64,000 nucleotides of DNA from Haliclystus octoradiatus (Eukaryota > Cnidaria > Staurozoa > Stauromedusae > Haliclystidae). Where the stretch lies: NCBI GenBank assembly GCA_916610825.1, contig OU744446.1, forward strand, positions 22,825,223 to 22,889,222. The letters are read 5' to 3'. Of this stretch, positions 12,301-21,214 are shown piece by piece. A program made the translations under genes and the position numbers. Position 1 is the first letter of the stretch; the number at the start of each line of letters is the position of its first letter. Below the pieces are notes generated by a model. It did no database searches. It saw only the letters and a program-made list of their open reading frames with translations, and was not told the origin of the DNA.

Positions 12301-14194
12301 TAGACTGTTATATATTGATCAATGTCACCATGTTGGCACCATGATTCGTGACGCTAAGATGAACTATTATTCTTCTATTATTAACGAATGTATCAGAAAT
12401 GCTATTCACAAAGCCTTCTCGCAATATTCCAACTTGTCAATCCTCTGAGCTACTCGCAAGCAAATTTGCTGAATTCTTCTTTGATAAAATCTTAATATAC
12501 GAGATAATTTAACTTCAACATCAGACACTGTCAACATGATTGATGACAGTAAAATTTGTCAATCTGAATTTAATACGTCCTCCTCGATATCAGAAGATGA
12601 ACTTGCTAGCCTAATTGGTAATACAGCTTCAAAGTCGTGCATCCTTGACCCAATACCTGCTTCAGTGCTAAAAAAAGTGCAATGGATCCCTGCTTGCTAT
12701 AATCGCCAACATCGTAAATCTATCTCTAACATCGTCACAATGTCCCTGAATCTATTAAGATTGGTGCACTCTCACCTTCTCTGAAAATGCAGTCATTAGA
12801 CTCCGAGAAATTCTCCAATTTCAGACCAATCTCAAACTTGACATTTATTTCTAAATGCATTGAAAAGACTGTTGCATTTCAGTTGAAAGAATATCTACAC
12901 TCCAACAACTTAAACGAACTATTTCAATCTGCTTACAAGGAATATCATAGTACTGAAAATGCGCTTCTCCGTGTTCAGAATGATATATTATGTGCTGTTG
13001 ATATTCATGGGTCTGCTATTTTACTACTGTTAGATCTCTCTGCTGCATTTGATACAGTGGATCATGACATACTATTATCAAGACTTTCTTCTCGTTTTGG
13101 AATAAAGGGTCCTACATTGCAATGGTTCAAATCATATCTTACAGATAGAAAGAAATTTGTCTATGTCAATGACTGTATATCCTCATTGAAGAATCTTGAC
13201 TGTGGAGTTCCTCAAGGGTCAGTTCTGGGGCCACTATTGTACCTTTTATATACATCACCCATAGGTGACATTTTAAGATCACATAATGTGCCTTTTCATC
13301 TTTATGCTGATGACATACACATTTTTATAACTTTTGAGACCACTACAAACGGTGAATAAACTAACATTAAATATTAATAAAACTAACTGCATGGTAATAG
13401 GCTCCAGGCCAAAACTTAATAAACAAGAACACGTCGATTTAATAATAAAGCTGGATGACAAACCTGTCGAAAGAGTAGATCTTTTAAAATACCTAGGCAT
13501 TCAAATAGACAATACTCTATCTTTCGACAAACATGCCATAGCAATTAATAAGAAAATCAATAGAAGCTTGGGCGTTTTGAAATACGTGAGACGCTTCATA
13601 CCGCAAGAAGCAGCTAGAACTATTTATAACACCATTGTTTTGCCACACTTTGACTACTGCGCTGTCGTATGGGGGAACTCCGAACATCTAGATCGCCTCC
13701 AGAGATTGCAAAACAGAGGAATGAGGACAGTGCTCCGTTGTAACTATCGCACTCGTGTCTCTGATATGCAAAATCAACTAGGTTGGCTTTCTGTTAGAGA
13801 CAGAATAACATCGCATCAACTAATGTTCACTCATAAAATTAAATTCAAACTAGCTCCTCCTTTGCTTTCCGACTTTTTCCAATTGCCGTATTCCACCAGA
13901 ACAAGATCTCATGCCCACAATGACATTTACATCAAGTCGAGCCATCGTCATTCATTTCAAGATGCTGGTGCGCATAAATGGAACGATCTACCGTCTGCGA
14001 TGAAGGAAGTCCAAAACAGGCCTACTTTCAAACGTCTCCTTGAGAAGCACTTACGTTCTTAATATACTTTATACTTACCACCACTCTTTCCTGTTATTTA
14101 TACCTTTTTTTTACTTAATGTCTGTTTTCCTGTTAACTTAGCTATGTATCAGTCCTTTGAAAAAAAGTTTGTATAACTTAAAGGTTCTGAATAA

Positions 14195-14258
<64 letters not shown>

Positions 14259-17200
14259 CTACAAACGGTAATCTTCAGTCTGCTATCTCAAAAATTGAAG
14301 TTTGTGTTGCTGAAATTGATCTATGGATGCCTGCCAACAATTTAAAGCTCAACAGGAATAAAACTGAACTATTAGTTATCAGTTCCCGCTTTCGTAATAG
14401 CTCAAGCAATATTTCTCTGAAAATTGGCAATGAATGTGTGTATCTGTCAATCTCTGCTCGTAACATTGGTGTCATCTTTGATAAACATTTAACCATGATA
14501 ATTCAGGGGTGCAAATTGAAATTAATCTTAGGGGGGTGTCTGTAAAAGGGGACCGATTTTTTTCTTAATATTTCTCAGCATAATTTGTGTCATATTTCCG
14601 ACATTTGTTAAGAAACTTTCCTACATTGGCGCACCTACTGTGGATATTCTGGCATACTAGGAAAGCACTTGTTGGAATCACAAAAAAATATTTCAATGCT
14701 TTACAAATCAAATTTAATAATGTAACACTATGGGCACAGTGGACTGATCACTCTAAAACTTAACAAAAGAAATTCGCTACTATGTGTAAATGAAAAATTC
14801 AATACATTTATAATAACATGAATCATTACCTATTGAGTCAAACATGAATACAATATATTTTTCTATCAATGATAATCATGTTGCATTTAATACTTTGAAA
14901 TGTGAATTGAACTAATTATGTTTTCATCTGTCTTCCAATCTTTGGTACCTTTGCCCACTTTTTCACAACATCATCCAAATTTAATGAATCTGTGATGTCT
15001 CTCTCTGTTGCCAAACTCATTAGACCATGGAGACGTGTTTGACTGGTTGTACTCCTTAATAAAGTCTTTACTAAGTTTAATTTAGAGAAAGCTCGCTCAT
15101 TAGAGGCAGATGTTATTGGTGCTGTCAATAGTAGCTTGAGACAACGCAACGTTAATGGGAAAACATTCGAGTACTGAAGACAATAACTATAAGCATCTTT
15201 AAAATAATTGCAACCTGTCAAGTAATCTTTGCTATGAATTTGAAATATTTCAATTTCACTTTCCAATGATTCAATATTAGGTCTTGCGGAAATCGGAAAA
15301 AGATTGAGAAGCTGTTGAACCTGACTAGATTTTACATTCTCATTGTACGGTGGCTTAAAGACCAAAACAACAGGTTCAATAATTTTGAATGCATGTTCAT
15401 AGTTTTCCTTCAAAAGTTTGATCTGGGTATCTAGTACCTTTAAAAATTCTGTGCGATAAAAGCTTTGTAAAGTAAATTCAGCACTGTTAGCTGCATTTGT
15501 ATCGTATCTCCTTGACTGTAAGCGTCTGTGATGGTGCCTTGAAAACTCTAAATCAGGATCCACACCGTGATCCATATCAACTTTTATTGATGCGTCAATT
15601 TGATGATTTATAGCATCTTCATCCTTGCGAATAGAAGTTAGGGTGTTTATAGTAGCAGAAGTTGCCTCCAACGCATCTGTTACATTAAGATTAACTGTCT
15701 GCACATGTTCAGTTAGTATTTTTGTTTTGGTCATAACATTTCGCATGAACATCAATGCAACAATAAATTCAAACGAAACAAGCTTCAATGAAAGATTTTC
15801 TGCTTTGTTTGCTGTAGAACGATCTCCCTCTTCCATTTCGTTATCCAGCGCAGAAATGATTGCATCATAGCTAGACCACACAGCTTTTATAGATTCACAT
15901 CGTGCAACCCATCTTGTACCAGAAAGATTCCTCAGTTGCATATTGCTCTCAGCATTCACATCTTCCTCCATCTGCTGTTTGAAGATTGCGAATCTTTTTG
16001 TACTGGAACTAAAAAATACATAGGCAAGCTGCAATGTATCAAACATGTTGGAAATAACACTACTTGATGCACAACTGTGTTCAACCGTGGTGTTGATGCG
16101 ATGAGCAAGACATGGGAAGTATGGAATTTCTCTTTTCAGATATTCAGACAGCTTTGCTTGGCAACCTTTAAATTTACCGGACATTGAGGCTGTGTAATCA
16201 TAAGATTGAAAAGCAACTGCTTCAGTGTCAAATCCCTGACTTTTCAAGGATTTAATGATTGCTTTTGCTTGACCATCTCCTGTTTTGTCATTTGTTATGC
16301 CCATATCAATGAGACGTTCCTTGATTTCACCCTCAGCAGACACGTATCTCACTACAACTGATAATTGGTCCCTGTGAGATGTATCGGGTGTAGTATCGGC
16401 CATTACAGCAAAGAACTTTGCATTGCTTGCTTCTTCTCCTTCAGTTGCTCATGGAGATGGTCAATGTATTGATTTTGGGAGTCCCAGTACATGTACACAG
16501 CTCGCTGGGGGCGTTTTACAGCATCATCCAGCCATCCTTTCAAAAGAGGACAATGACGTGCAATCAAATGAACAGCTTGATGAAAATTTCCGTTCATATC
16601 ATTTTCTGCACTAGATCCTCGAAATGCTAGCCCTTGACGACCAAGAAACCGTGCCACATCGACCAATATCTTTATTGCCTCCCTGTTTCTTTCCCTTTCG
16701 CACTCGACTTCAATGCACTCTTTTCTCTGCCCTTTAGTCAACATACTGTCGACATGTAAATTTTGTCGTTGGTACATGGCCAAAGCTTCAACTGCAGATT
16801 TGTGACTCTTACTTGCGAAATGGCTCGAGAGTTTCCCTTTCTTTACTTTACCTCTACTTTTCATTTTGTGCCATTGCCGAACACCTTTAACCCATGCCTC
16901 GGAAGATTGTTCATGCCCTAATCCAGTAGGAAACAGCTGACAGCAGAAACAATATGCAGCATCCTTTGCGATTGAATATTCCAAATGTGGAAATTCTCTA
17001 AACCAATCAGCACAAAACCTGCCTGCTTCGAAGGGTCGACATCACTATTTCTGGGATAGGATCGCAGTAATGGCTGAAATGGACCCATGCTCAATACATA
17101 ATCTCTATCTTCATCATTCTTAATTTTTCTACGCAAACCAGGATCATGATGTACTGGCATAAAGCTCTGACTTGGTGATTCCGTGCTTTCTTGGCTTTGC

Positions 17201-20080
17201 CGCAATTCATGCAGACATGTTTCAGAATTTTCTAAAAGTTTTGAAGATGAGTCACGTACTTGTCTGACGGTCTCCACTATATCTTCCAGGATGATTCTAG
17301 GGTAAGCAAATTCTGCTTGATTAACAGCATTCATTATTTCTTGGCATGATGACAGTTTCTCGCATAGAAATCGTAGTTGTCCAACACAAGTGATCCATTT
17401 TGAAGTGCTCCAAGAAGAAGATGCCATAGAATCATCATCATCATTCGAAGTATCTGATAAATCAACTGTCATTGAGGTGTCATCATTCAGTTCCAATCTT
17501 TGCTGTTTTCTTGCTGGTTGTAAAGTATGAGGCCGCTCAGGCTCTTCATGTAATCTAGATCTAGTAGCCTCTCTATCTGAGTTACATTGCGAATTCCGAA
17601 GCGTATCGATTTCGTCTTGTAACTCTTCAGTCATCTCTTTGCTTTTCATTCCTAACATCTGATTGCTTTCCTCTACCGTTTTGCCTACAACCGTTTTGTT
17701 TACTAATTGAGCTACACTTGTTATTGCGTTGGCTGAATCAGAGGAGCTTGAACACAGCTGCTGAGAATTAATTGAAGATTGGCCTGATTGAGATGCACTT
17801 TTGGTGAAATGGCCTCGCAGCTATAGGAAAAACATCAAAAATGAAAATAAAACCATATTATATATGAGCCGATTGAAAATTCTAATCAACCAATACTGCA
17901 TAGAATGCACATTTTAAACTGAGTACACAGGGGCTTCGGAGTGGCAGCTGACCCTCCTGCCCTTGAGGCATAGAGGGCAGAAGGTGGCTTTTATACTTCT
18001 AGTTAATAGTAAAGCATTACACAGTGGAAAAGATTGAAAATTATCTTCACAGCGGGCATATAATCAACTTGAAATTATTTTTTTATTAAAGATATGTCTA
18101 CAATATAAATACTAAGGTAGACTGCAAAAGAAAAGGGTGAGAGCCGATTTTGCATTTAAAAAAATGTTTAGGTGCCCTAGCAGAAGGATCTACAGTCCCC
18201 CTGGAATGACCCTTGCGCCCCTGTGTGTATATACATAACAATCATGATTTTTGAGTGTTTATCAGACGATCATATTTCAGTTGTTTATCAAGTTAGCAAC
18301 CTCATAAAAATCATGATAATCATGAGATGGATCTTTCTGATGACTTGTTGGGATATTATGCAATCTATATTTGACAAAATATTAACTTTCAGATTTCTTT
18401 CTTTGGCCATAAAGTATGCCTCGGCTTAGACTTCTTAAACTTAAACATAAAGCTATTAACTTTAACTTTTAGTCCACAGGAATTCCAAGCGCAGTGCACC
18501 TACTTTAACTTTTTAAGTTTAGTATTAGTTATTCTATGAATGGTAACATGCAATGTCAAAAAACATAAATATTGAAAATCGTATAATAACAAACGCAAAA
18601 TATTTTTTTTACAGTATATGCGTCCCTTATGTAAGTCAACATATCTGAGATGATCAACTTACCGATGATTGATTAGGATGAATTATCGGCAGTGTTTTTG
18701 CTGTATATTCGGGATGAGCAGCTTTACAATGAAGACCCTTGTAGTCGTTGTCAAACGCTCTTTTACATATTCCACAAATTACTTCATGTCTATTGTTCGG
18801 CATGATTTATCAATTTACTTCTTTAAAATTGATACCTTTCAATTCACGGAATAACGGTATTTCAATACAAAGGAAATTGAATTGTACCGTAAGCAGTCCA
18901 GTCACATTATTACTTCAACGGTAATATATAAAATCACATGAACGGAGCAGTTTCCACACAGATATGGCATTATTCATCGTACATTTCATAGGCGGTGTGA
19001 CTTGTCAATGGGTTGTTAGATGTGCTAACAATTGTTAGAAAATGACGGGAAGTAAAACGAATTAACGACGGAAATGTATCGATAGTCATGAATTCATATA
19101 AGCCGATTATTTAAATCTCCATCTATTCAAATATCTATTATTCTGTACTGCTTACTGTACTGCGTGCTTTATTCACTAGAATGTCTGGGACGTCCTACTT
19201 GAAAGTAAAGTTTAATATGAAAATCCGTCAAATCTACTTTCTGCAGCTTTCTGCTCTTCTAAGCTTATTATTTGCAAAGTTATCGTAGGACCAACAGGCA
19301 ACAGGGACCGACTTTTGGCCAAAAATTAAAAATGGGGGGTTAGACACCCCCCGCACCCCCCCCTAATTTGCACCCCTGCATGATATAGCACATTAACAAA
19401 GTTTGAAAGTCATCATTTTTTCATCTCTATCGAATTTTTAATATAAGGAAGTACCTTGAAATTAGATTATTACAATTCGTTATGTCTTCGCATCTCTAAA
19501 CTTTTAATCAAGAAACTGAAATGTGTGCAAAATGCAGCAGCACGAATTGTTACATGTACTCGCAAATATGATCATATTTCACCAATTTTACTTGAACTTC
19601 ACTGGCTTCCTGTCTGTCAAAGAATTGAGTTCAAGATATGCTTGCTTTCAAATCTCTTCGTGGCGTAGCCCCTGTATATCTGAAAGAATTGTTAGAGGTT
19701 TATGATCCTCCAAGACGTCTTCGTTCATCATCCAAAAACAATTTATATGTTCGTTCTAGCTAGTAATTTTGAAACTTACGGGGACCGTACCTTTCTATGG
19801 CAGCGCCGTTATTATGGAATAAAATGCCAGAGGATTTGAAAAATTTCGTTTCGATACCAATTTTGAAACACATGTTGAAAACTTACTTATTTTAGAAAGT
19901 GTTTGATGAATACTGCTGACAACATATTTTATAATAGAATGGTTAATTTTACTTTTTATTTTTTTAGATTACTTAAATGTATAAAATACTGTTTTACTTT
20001 CTCAATTCCTTGTAGTGTCATTTAATTTAAATTTGTAAAGCGCTTAGAGCTTTTTGATATAAGCGCTATATAAATGTGTA

Positions 20081-20141
<61 letters not shown>

Positions 20142-20999
20142 TGCAGTAACTCTACTGGATTAGACTATTATTGTTGGTCATTGTTCAATACTAATTGGTG
20201 CCGATATCGGTGGTGCAATATATTATGACGGTTCCATTATTTTGCAATTATAAAATAGAACGAGTGAAATTTTCCGTAGAACTGTAATATCGAAAGGCTG
20301 TCAATGAAATGCCACACAACGCTCTTCAATTTGCGATTTGAAATGAATTTGAAATGTATCTTTTTACAGAATTTGGTAGCCTAACTTCTACTCAGTTAAT
20401 GGAGAAAGTGTGCGGTTTACAGAATCTAGCCTATCAATTAGGATTAGATGAAGGTGAGTGCCGATTTCTGCCTTACCTACATGTTTTTCTGCTGTGTAGC
20501 GCCAGCATCAGAACCTTCTGTTAGACTAATAGAAGGCTCTATCCAGCACCACTGGCTATTCAAGTGATTGTTATAAATAGCTAGCTCTCAGACAAATATG
20601 TGTATGTCAGACCAGGATGAAAAATTCATAAACACGCCCAATCACCCATGCACCAAAATTAATTATGTGTTTTGCTAAAACGATGCAAACTTTTTTGAAA
20701 ATATTTGAGTAACGCATCCCAATTGATAACAGATTTTTTTCAGACGAAACATTTCTGGTAAATTGTGTGCATTTGTTGGATTATATTGTGCAATTGTTCC
20801 CATTTTTAGGTATAAATTGAGATATCATTGATTTTTATCAAGCAGGAATGTGTATTACGTAAACATCGCTTCTAGCATAGTACAGAAACTTCCAGACCTA
20901 ATTGCTTTCCATCCATTTTTTTCAGCAAGAGAAATGACAAGGGGAAAGTTTTTGAATATTCTTCATCGACCAGAAGTTAATGATAAAAACTGCAAGTAG
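6259..20999 (+). CDS. LIN52: LIN52 homologue, MuvB/DREAM complex subunit (6 exons)
   Basis: I assembled six exons with matching phases: 6259-6349, 8405-8485, 9506-9543, 11333-11405, 20370-20453 and 20926-20999. Together they are 441 nt, giving 146 residues plus TAG. Residues 40-46 form the pocket-protein motif Leu-x-Ser-x-Glu-x-Leu. Ser50-Pro51 sits in Asp-Arg-Lys-Ser-Pro, the position of the DYRK1A-phosphorylated serine of human LIN52. Leu-Trp-Pro-Glu-Gln-Ile-Pro-Gly-Val follows. Residues 95-135 match the highly conserved C-terminal helices (Leu-Met-Glu-Lys-Val...Gln-Asn-Leu-Ala-Tyr-Gln-Leu-Gly-Leu-Asp-Glu, then Arg-Glu-Met-Thr-Arg-Gly-Lys-Phe-Leu-Asn-Ile-Leu). In known systems LIN52 is a nuclear scaffold that links the MuvB core (LIN9, LIN37, LIN54, RBBP4) to p130/p107 for cell-cycle gene repression. 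The N-terminus is about 22 residues longer than in the human protein (116 aa). Met14 is an alternative start. Intron 4 (about 9 kb) is packed with nested transposons. Confidence 0.93.
6350..8404 (+). other. LIN52 intron 1
   Basis: GT-AG intron of 2.05 kb. It contains the foldback sequence at 6676-7367. The rest is AT-rich with no recognised exon or element. Confidence 0.6.
6676..7367. repeat. Foldback element with inner and outer inverted repeats
   Basis: The inner arms, 6919-6978 and 7080-7140, are inverted copies of about 60 bp at high identity (shared word GATGAGGGCCTAATAAAATT). The outer arms are shorter: GAGCTTCCAACC near 6688 pairs with GGTTGGAAGCTC near 7348, with GAGTCTC/GAGACTC beside them. 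Arms within arms suggest a non-autonomous foldback DNA element, or one element inserted in another, inside LIN52 intron 1. Confidence 0.6.
8405..8485 (+). CDS. LIN52: LIN52 exon 2: LxSxExL motif and Ser-Pro site
   Basis: The acceptor is TATTTTAG and the donor GTAAGAA. It encodes residues 31-57, with the pocket-binding motif and the Asp-Arg-Lys-Ser-Pro-Glu-Leu-Trp-Pro-Glu-Gln block diagnostic of LIN52. Confidence 0.93.
8486..11332 (+). other. LIN52 introns 2 and 3 flanking the 38-nt exon
   Basis: Outside exon 3 (9506-9543) I see no coding exon, tandem repeat or transposon that I could support. The sequence is AT-rich. Confidence 0.45.
9506..9543 (+). CDS. LIN52: LIN52 exon 3 (38 nt micro-exon)
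   Basis: The acceptor is TTGTTTCCAG and the donor GTGAGT. It encodes Ile-Pro-Gly-Val-Thr-Asp-Phe-Ala-Val-Asn-Met-Val-Asn, matching the Leu-Pro-Gly-Val-x-x-Phe-Ala segment of LIN52. It completes the split codon from exon 2 and ends in phase 0. Confidence 0.9.
11333..11405 (+). CDS. LIN52: LIN52 exon 4, acidic linker
   Basis: The acceptor is ATTACTAG and the donor GTAGGA. It encodes residues 71-94, rich in Asp, Glu, Asn and Lys and ending Glu-Asp-Met-Gly-Met-Leu-Gln. This corresponds to the Asp-Ile-Asp-Met-Leu-Lys segment of the human protein. Confidence 0.88.
11755..12448 (+). pseudogene. LINE A endonuclease C-terminal part and linker
   Basis: A Gly-Asp-Phe-Asn motif opens the segment. A His-x-Leu-Asp-Leu-Met motif and a stretch typical of the region between endonuclease and RT follow (Pro-Trp-Tyr-Ser, then Arg-Arg-Lys-Phe-Glu-Arg-Arg-Trp-Arg). 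The sense passes through several frames (11755-11918, 11919-12230, 12240-12448), so the protein is dead. Confidence 0.75.
12536..13359 (+). pseudogene. LINE A reverse-transcriptase N-terminal half
   Basis: Two frames (12536-12784 and 12787-13359) cover Asp-Pro-Ile-Pro, Phe-Arg-Pro-Ile-Ser-Asn-Leu, Leu-Leu-Asp-Leu-Ser-Ala-Ala-Phe-Asp-Thr-Val-Asp-His, Gly-Val-Pro-Gln-Gly-Ser-Val-Leu-Gly-Pro and Tyr-Ala-Asp-Asp. The frame ends at the LINE B insertion, whose first bases supply the stop codon. Confidence 0.85.
13354..14062 (+). pseudogene. C-terminal RT fragment carried by LINE B copy 2
   Basis: The segment runs from just after the catalytic Tyr-Ala-Asp-Asp to the natural stop of the LINE ORF at 14060-14062. 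The open frame reaches back to 13334 only because it reads through host LINE A sequence. It lacks the catalytic palm. Confidence 0.85.
14195..14257 (+). repeat. (GAT)n microsatellite, 3' tail of LINE B copy 2
   Basis: About 21 perfect trinucleotide units follow AATAA. The tail of copy 1 is only about 7 units, so the tract has expanded or the tail length differed at insertion. Confidence 0.95.
14270..14503 (+). pseudogene. LINE A RT segment between the LINE B and hAT insertions
   Basis: It continues the LINE A protein directly after the LINE B duplication (Asn-Leu-Gln-Ser-Ala-Ile...Trp-Met-Pro-Ala-Asn-Asn-Leu-Lys-Leu-Asn, then Gly-Val-Ile-Phe-Asp). It stops at the hAT terminal repeat. The run of Met codons before it is the translated (GAT)n tail. 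Confidence 0.85.
14916..16403 (-). pseudogene. hAT transposase catalytic and dimerisation part
   Basis: A 495-codon open frame. The first Met lies within the conserved Ala-Val-Met-Ala-Asp-Thr-Thr block, so it is not a natural start. Gly-Thr-Arg-Trp-Val-Ala-Arg near the middle and Asn-Glu-Arg-Ala-Phe-Ser near the C-terminus are hAT hallmarks. Confidence 0.88.
16403..17050 (-). pseudogene. hAT transposase TTF-type zinc-finger segment
   Basis: This frame covers Phe-Cys-Ala-Asp-Trp-Phe near 17010, then the Cys-Phe-Cys-Cys cluster and the Trp-Lys/His-rich TTF region, and ends in a stop just before the catalytic part. It bridges the N-terminal frame (to about 17040) and the catalytic frame (from about 16430). 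Confidence 0.82.
17040..17820 (-). pseudogene. hAT transposase N-terminal linker, exon 2 start
   Basis: The segment begins after the AG at 17821-17822 and encodes a low-complexity Ser/Gln/Asp-rich region and a helical stretch. It ends with Pro-Phe-Gln-Pro-Leu-Leu-Arg-Ser-Tyr-Pro-Arg-Asn, which precedes the TTF domain in this family. The frame runs on out of register after about 17040. Confidence 0.75.
17928..18223. mobile_element. hAT-like MITE nested in the hAT transposase intron
   Basis: CAGGGGC at 17928 and GCCCCTG ending at 18223 form terminal inverted repeats of a 296-bp non-coding insert. The 8 bp outside (TGAGTACA and TGTGTATA) agree at 6 of 8 positions, as expected for a worn hAT target duplication. 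It lies wholly inside the intron of the larger hAT gene. Confidence 0.65.
18663..18803 (-). pseudogene. hAT transposase exon 1, zinc-finger-like
   Basis: ATG at 18803 (minus strand), 47 codons, donor GTAAGT. Cys10, Cys13, Phe17, Leu24, His25 and His30 resemble a C2H2/BED-like finger. It joins exon 2 at 17820 in phase 0. Confidence 0.75.
19385..20040 (+). pseudogene. LINE A C-terminal region after the hAT insertion
   Basis: The LINE A protein resumes with Leu-Asp-Tyr-Tyr-Asn-Ser-Leu, Val-Gln-Asn-Ala-Ala-Ala-Arg-Ile-Val and Leu-His-Trp-Leu-Pro-Val, the common LINE C-terminus. It ends with Leu-Trp-Asn-Lys-Met-Pro-Glu-Asp-Leu and Leu-Lys-Thr-Tyr-Leu-Phe. Several stops and frameshifts are present. 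Confidence 0.85.
20083..20141 (+). repeat. (ATT)n microsatellite, 3' tail of LINE A
   Basis: Roughly 20 ATT units directly follow TATAAATGTGT. A hairpin-forming GCGCTTAGAGC...GCGCT precedes them, which is typical of this LINE group's 3' end. Confidence 0.92.
20370..20453 (+). CDS. LIN52: LIN52 exon 5, conserved MuvB-binding helix
   Basis: The acceptor is TTTTTACAG and the donor GTGAGT. It encodes residues 95-122, including Gly-Ser-Leu-Thr and Leu-Met-Glu-Lys-Val-x-Gly-Leu-Gln-Asn-Leu-Ala-Tyr-Gln-Leu-Gly, nearly identical to vertebrate LIN52. It lies only about 230 bp beyond the (ATT)n tail of LINE A. Confidence 0.95.
20926..20999 (+). CDS. LIN52: LIN52 exon 6 with stop
   Basis: The acceptor is TTTTTTTCAG. 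It encodes Arg-Glu-Met-Thr-Arg-Gly-Lys-Phe-Leu-Asn-Ile-Leu followed by an 11-residue tail and TAG. The human tail after this motif is shorter and Lys-rich. Confidence 0.95.
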
Positions 21000-21043
21000 A
21001 TATATTAATAGTGCTCGATGTCATATATGCAGAGCTGCTTAAT

Positions 21044-21049
21044 AATAAA
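21044..21049 (+). terminator. Poly(A) signal of LIN52
   Basis: AATAAA, 45 bases after the LIN52 stop codon. The next sequence is the hairpin repeat at 21054. Confidence 0.7.
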
Positions 21050-21053
21050 TGAA

Positions 21054-21214
21054 CGAAAAAATCAGACATTCATATTTGCTACTATTAGTTTCACACCAAG
21101 GCGATCATCAGGCAATTTAATCTGATTAAATTAAATTGATTAAATAAGATTAAACAGATTGAATTGCCTGGTGATTGCCTTGGCGTGAAGCTAATAGAAC
21201 GTCTGATTTTTTCG
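21054..21214. repeat. 161-bp hairpin (MITE-like) just 3' of LIN52
   Basis: CGAAAAAATCAGAC at the left pairs with GTCTGATTTTTTCG at the right. The inner parts (CAAGGCGATCATCAGGCAATT versus its inverse) continue the arms nearly to the centre. No coding content. Confidence 0.7.

Larger units (their letters stand above)
13342..14269 (+). mobile_element. LINE B, copy 2, with 12-bp target-site duplication
   Basis: ACTACAAACGGT occurs at 13342-13353 and again at 14258-14269, flanking a 904-bp insert. The insert begins within the RT domain (Asn-Lys-Leu-Thr-Leu-Asn) and ends in AATAAATGATGATG with a long (GAT)n tract to 14257. Its protein is almost identical to that of the minus-strand copy at 3774-5370, apart from a two-codon deletion after Trp-Gly-Asn. 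It is a heavily 5'-truncated, recent insertion into LINE A. Removing it and one duplicate restores the host LINE reading frame. Confidence 0.93.
14916..18803 (-). pseudogene. hAT transposase gene, two exons, two frameshifts
   Basis: Exon 1 (18803-18663) encodes 47 residues with a zinc-finger-like Cys-x2-Cys...His-x4-His and ends at a GTAAGT donor. Exon 2 starts at 17820 after CCTATAG, in matching phase 0. It codes for a Ser-rich linker, a TTF-type zinc-finger region (Tyr-Cys-Phe-Cys-Cys-Gln-Leu-Phe), a DUF4371-like catalytic core (Met-Ala-Asp-Thr-Thr...Gln-Leu-Ser; Gly-Thr-Arg-Trp) and a C-terminal hAT dimerisation motif (Ser-Asn-Glu-Arg-Ala-Phe-Ser-Lys-Leu). The frame is broken near 17040 and near 16430. 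The organisation matches ZMYM1-like TTF-type hAT transposases. The domains otherwise look well preserved, so decay is fairly young. Confidence 0.88.
14504..19378 (-). mobile_element. hAT-superfamily DNA transposon (TTF/ZMYM-type transposase)
   Basis: Terminal inverted repeats CAGGGGTGCAAATT at 14504-14517 and their inverse at 19365-19378 bound a 4875-bp element. The similarity extends inward: GGGGGGTGTCT is present at both ends, as is a GGACCGA-like block. The flanks share CATGATA (14494-14500 and 19379-19385), an imperfect 8-bp hAT-style target duplication with about two extra bases on the left. It carries a transposase gene on the minus strand with one intron. It sits inside LINE A. Confidence 0.92.
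11725..20141 (+). mobile_element. LINE A: interrupted non-LTR retrotransposon in LIN52 intron 4
   Basis: The element starts inside the endonuclease domain (Ile-Gly-Asp-Phe-Asn-Ile-His-Val-Asp near 11758), so it is 5'-truncated. It then runs through the linker, RT motifs 1 to Tyr-Ala-Asp-Asp, thumb and C-terminal region to a 3' end with AAGCGCTTAGAGC, GCGCTATATAAAT and an (ATT)n tail to 20141. It is broken by LINE B (13354-14257) and by a hAT element (14504-19378). After both, the LINE A protein sense resumes where it stopped. Frameshifts and stops are frequent. Without insertions it is about 2.6 kb. The 3' structure and protein style resemble CR1/L2-type LINEs. Confidence 0.88.
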
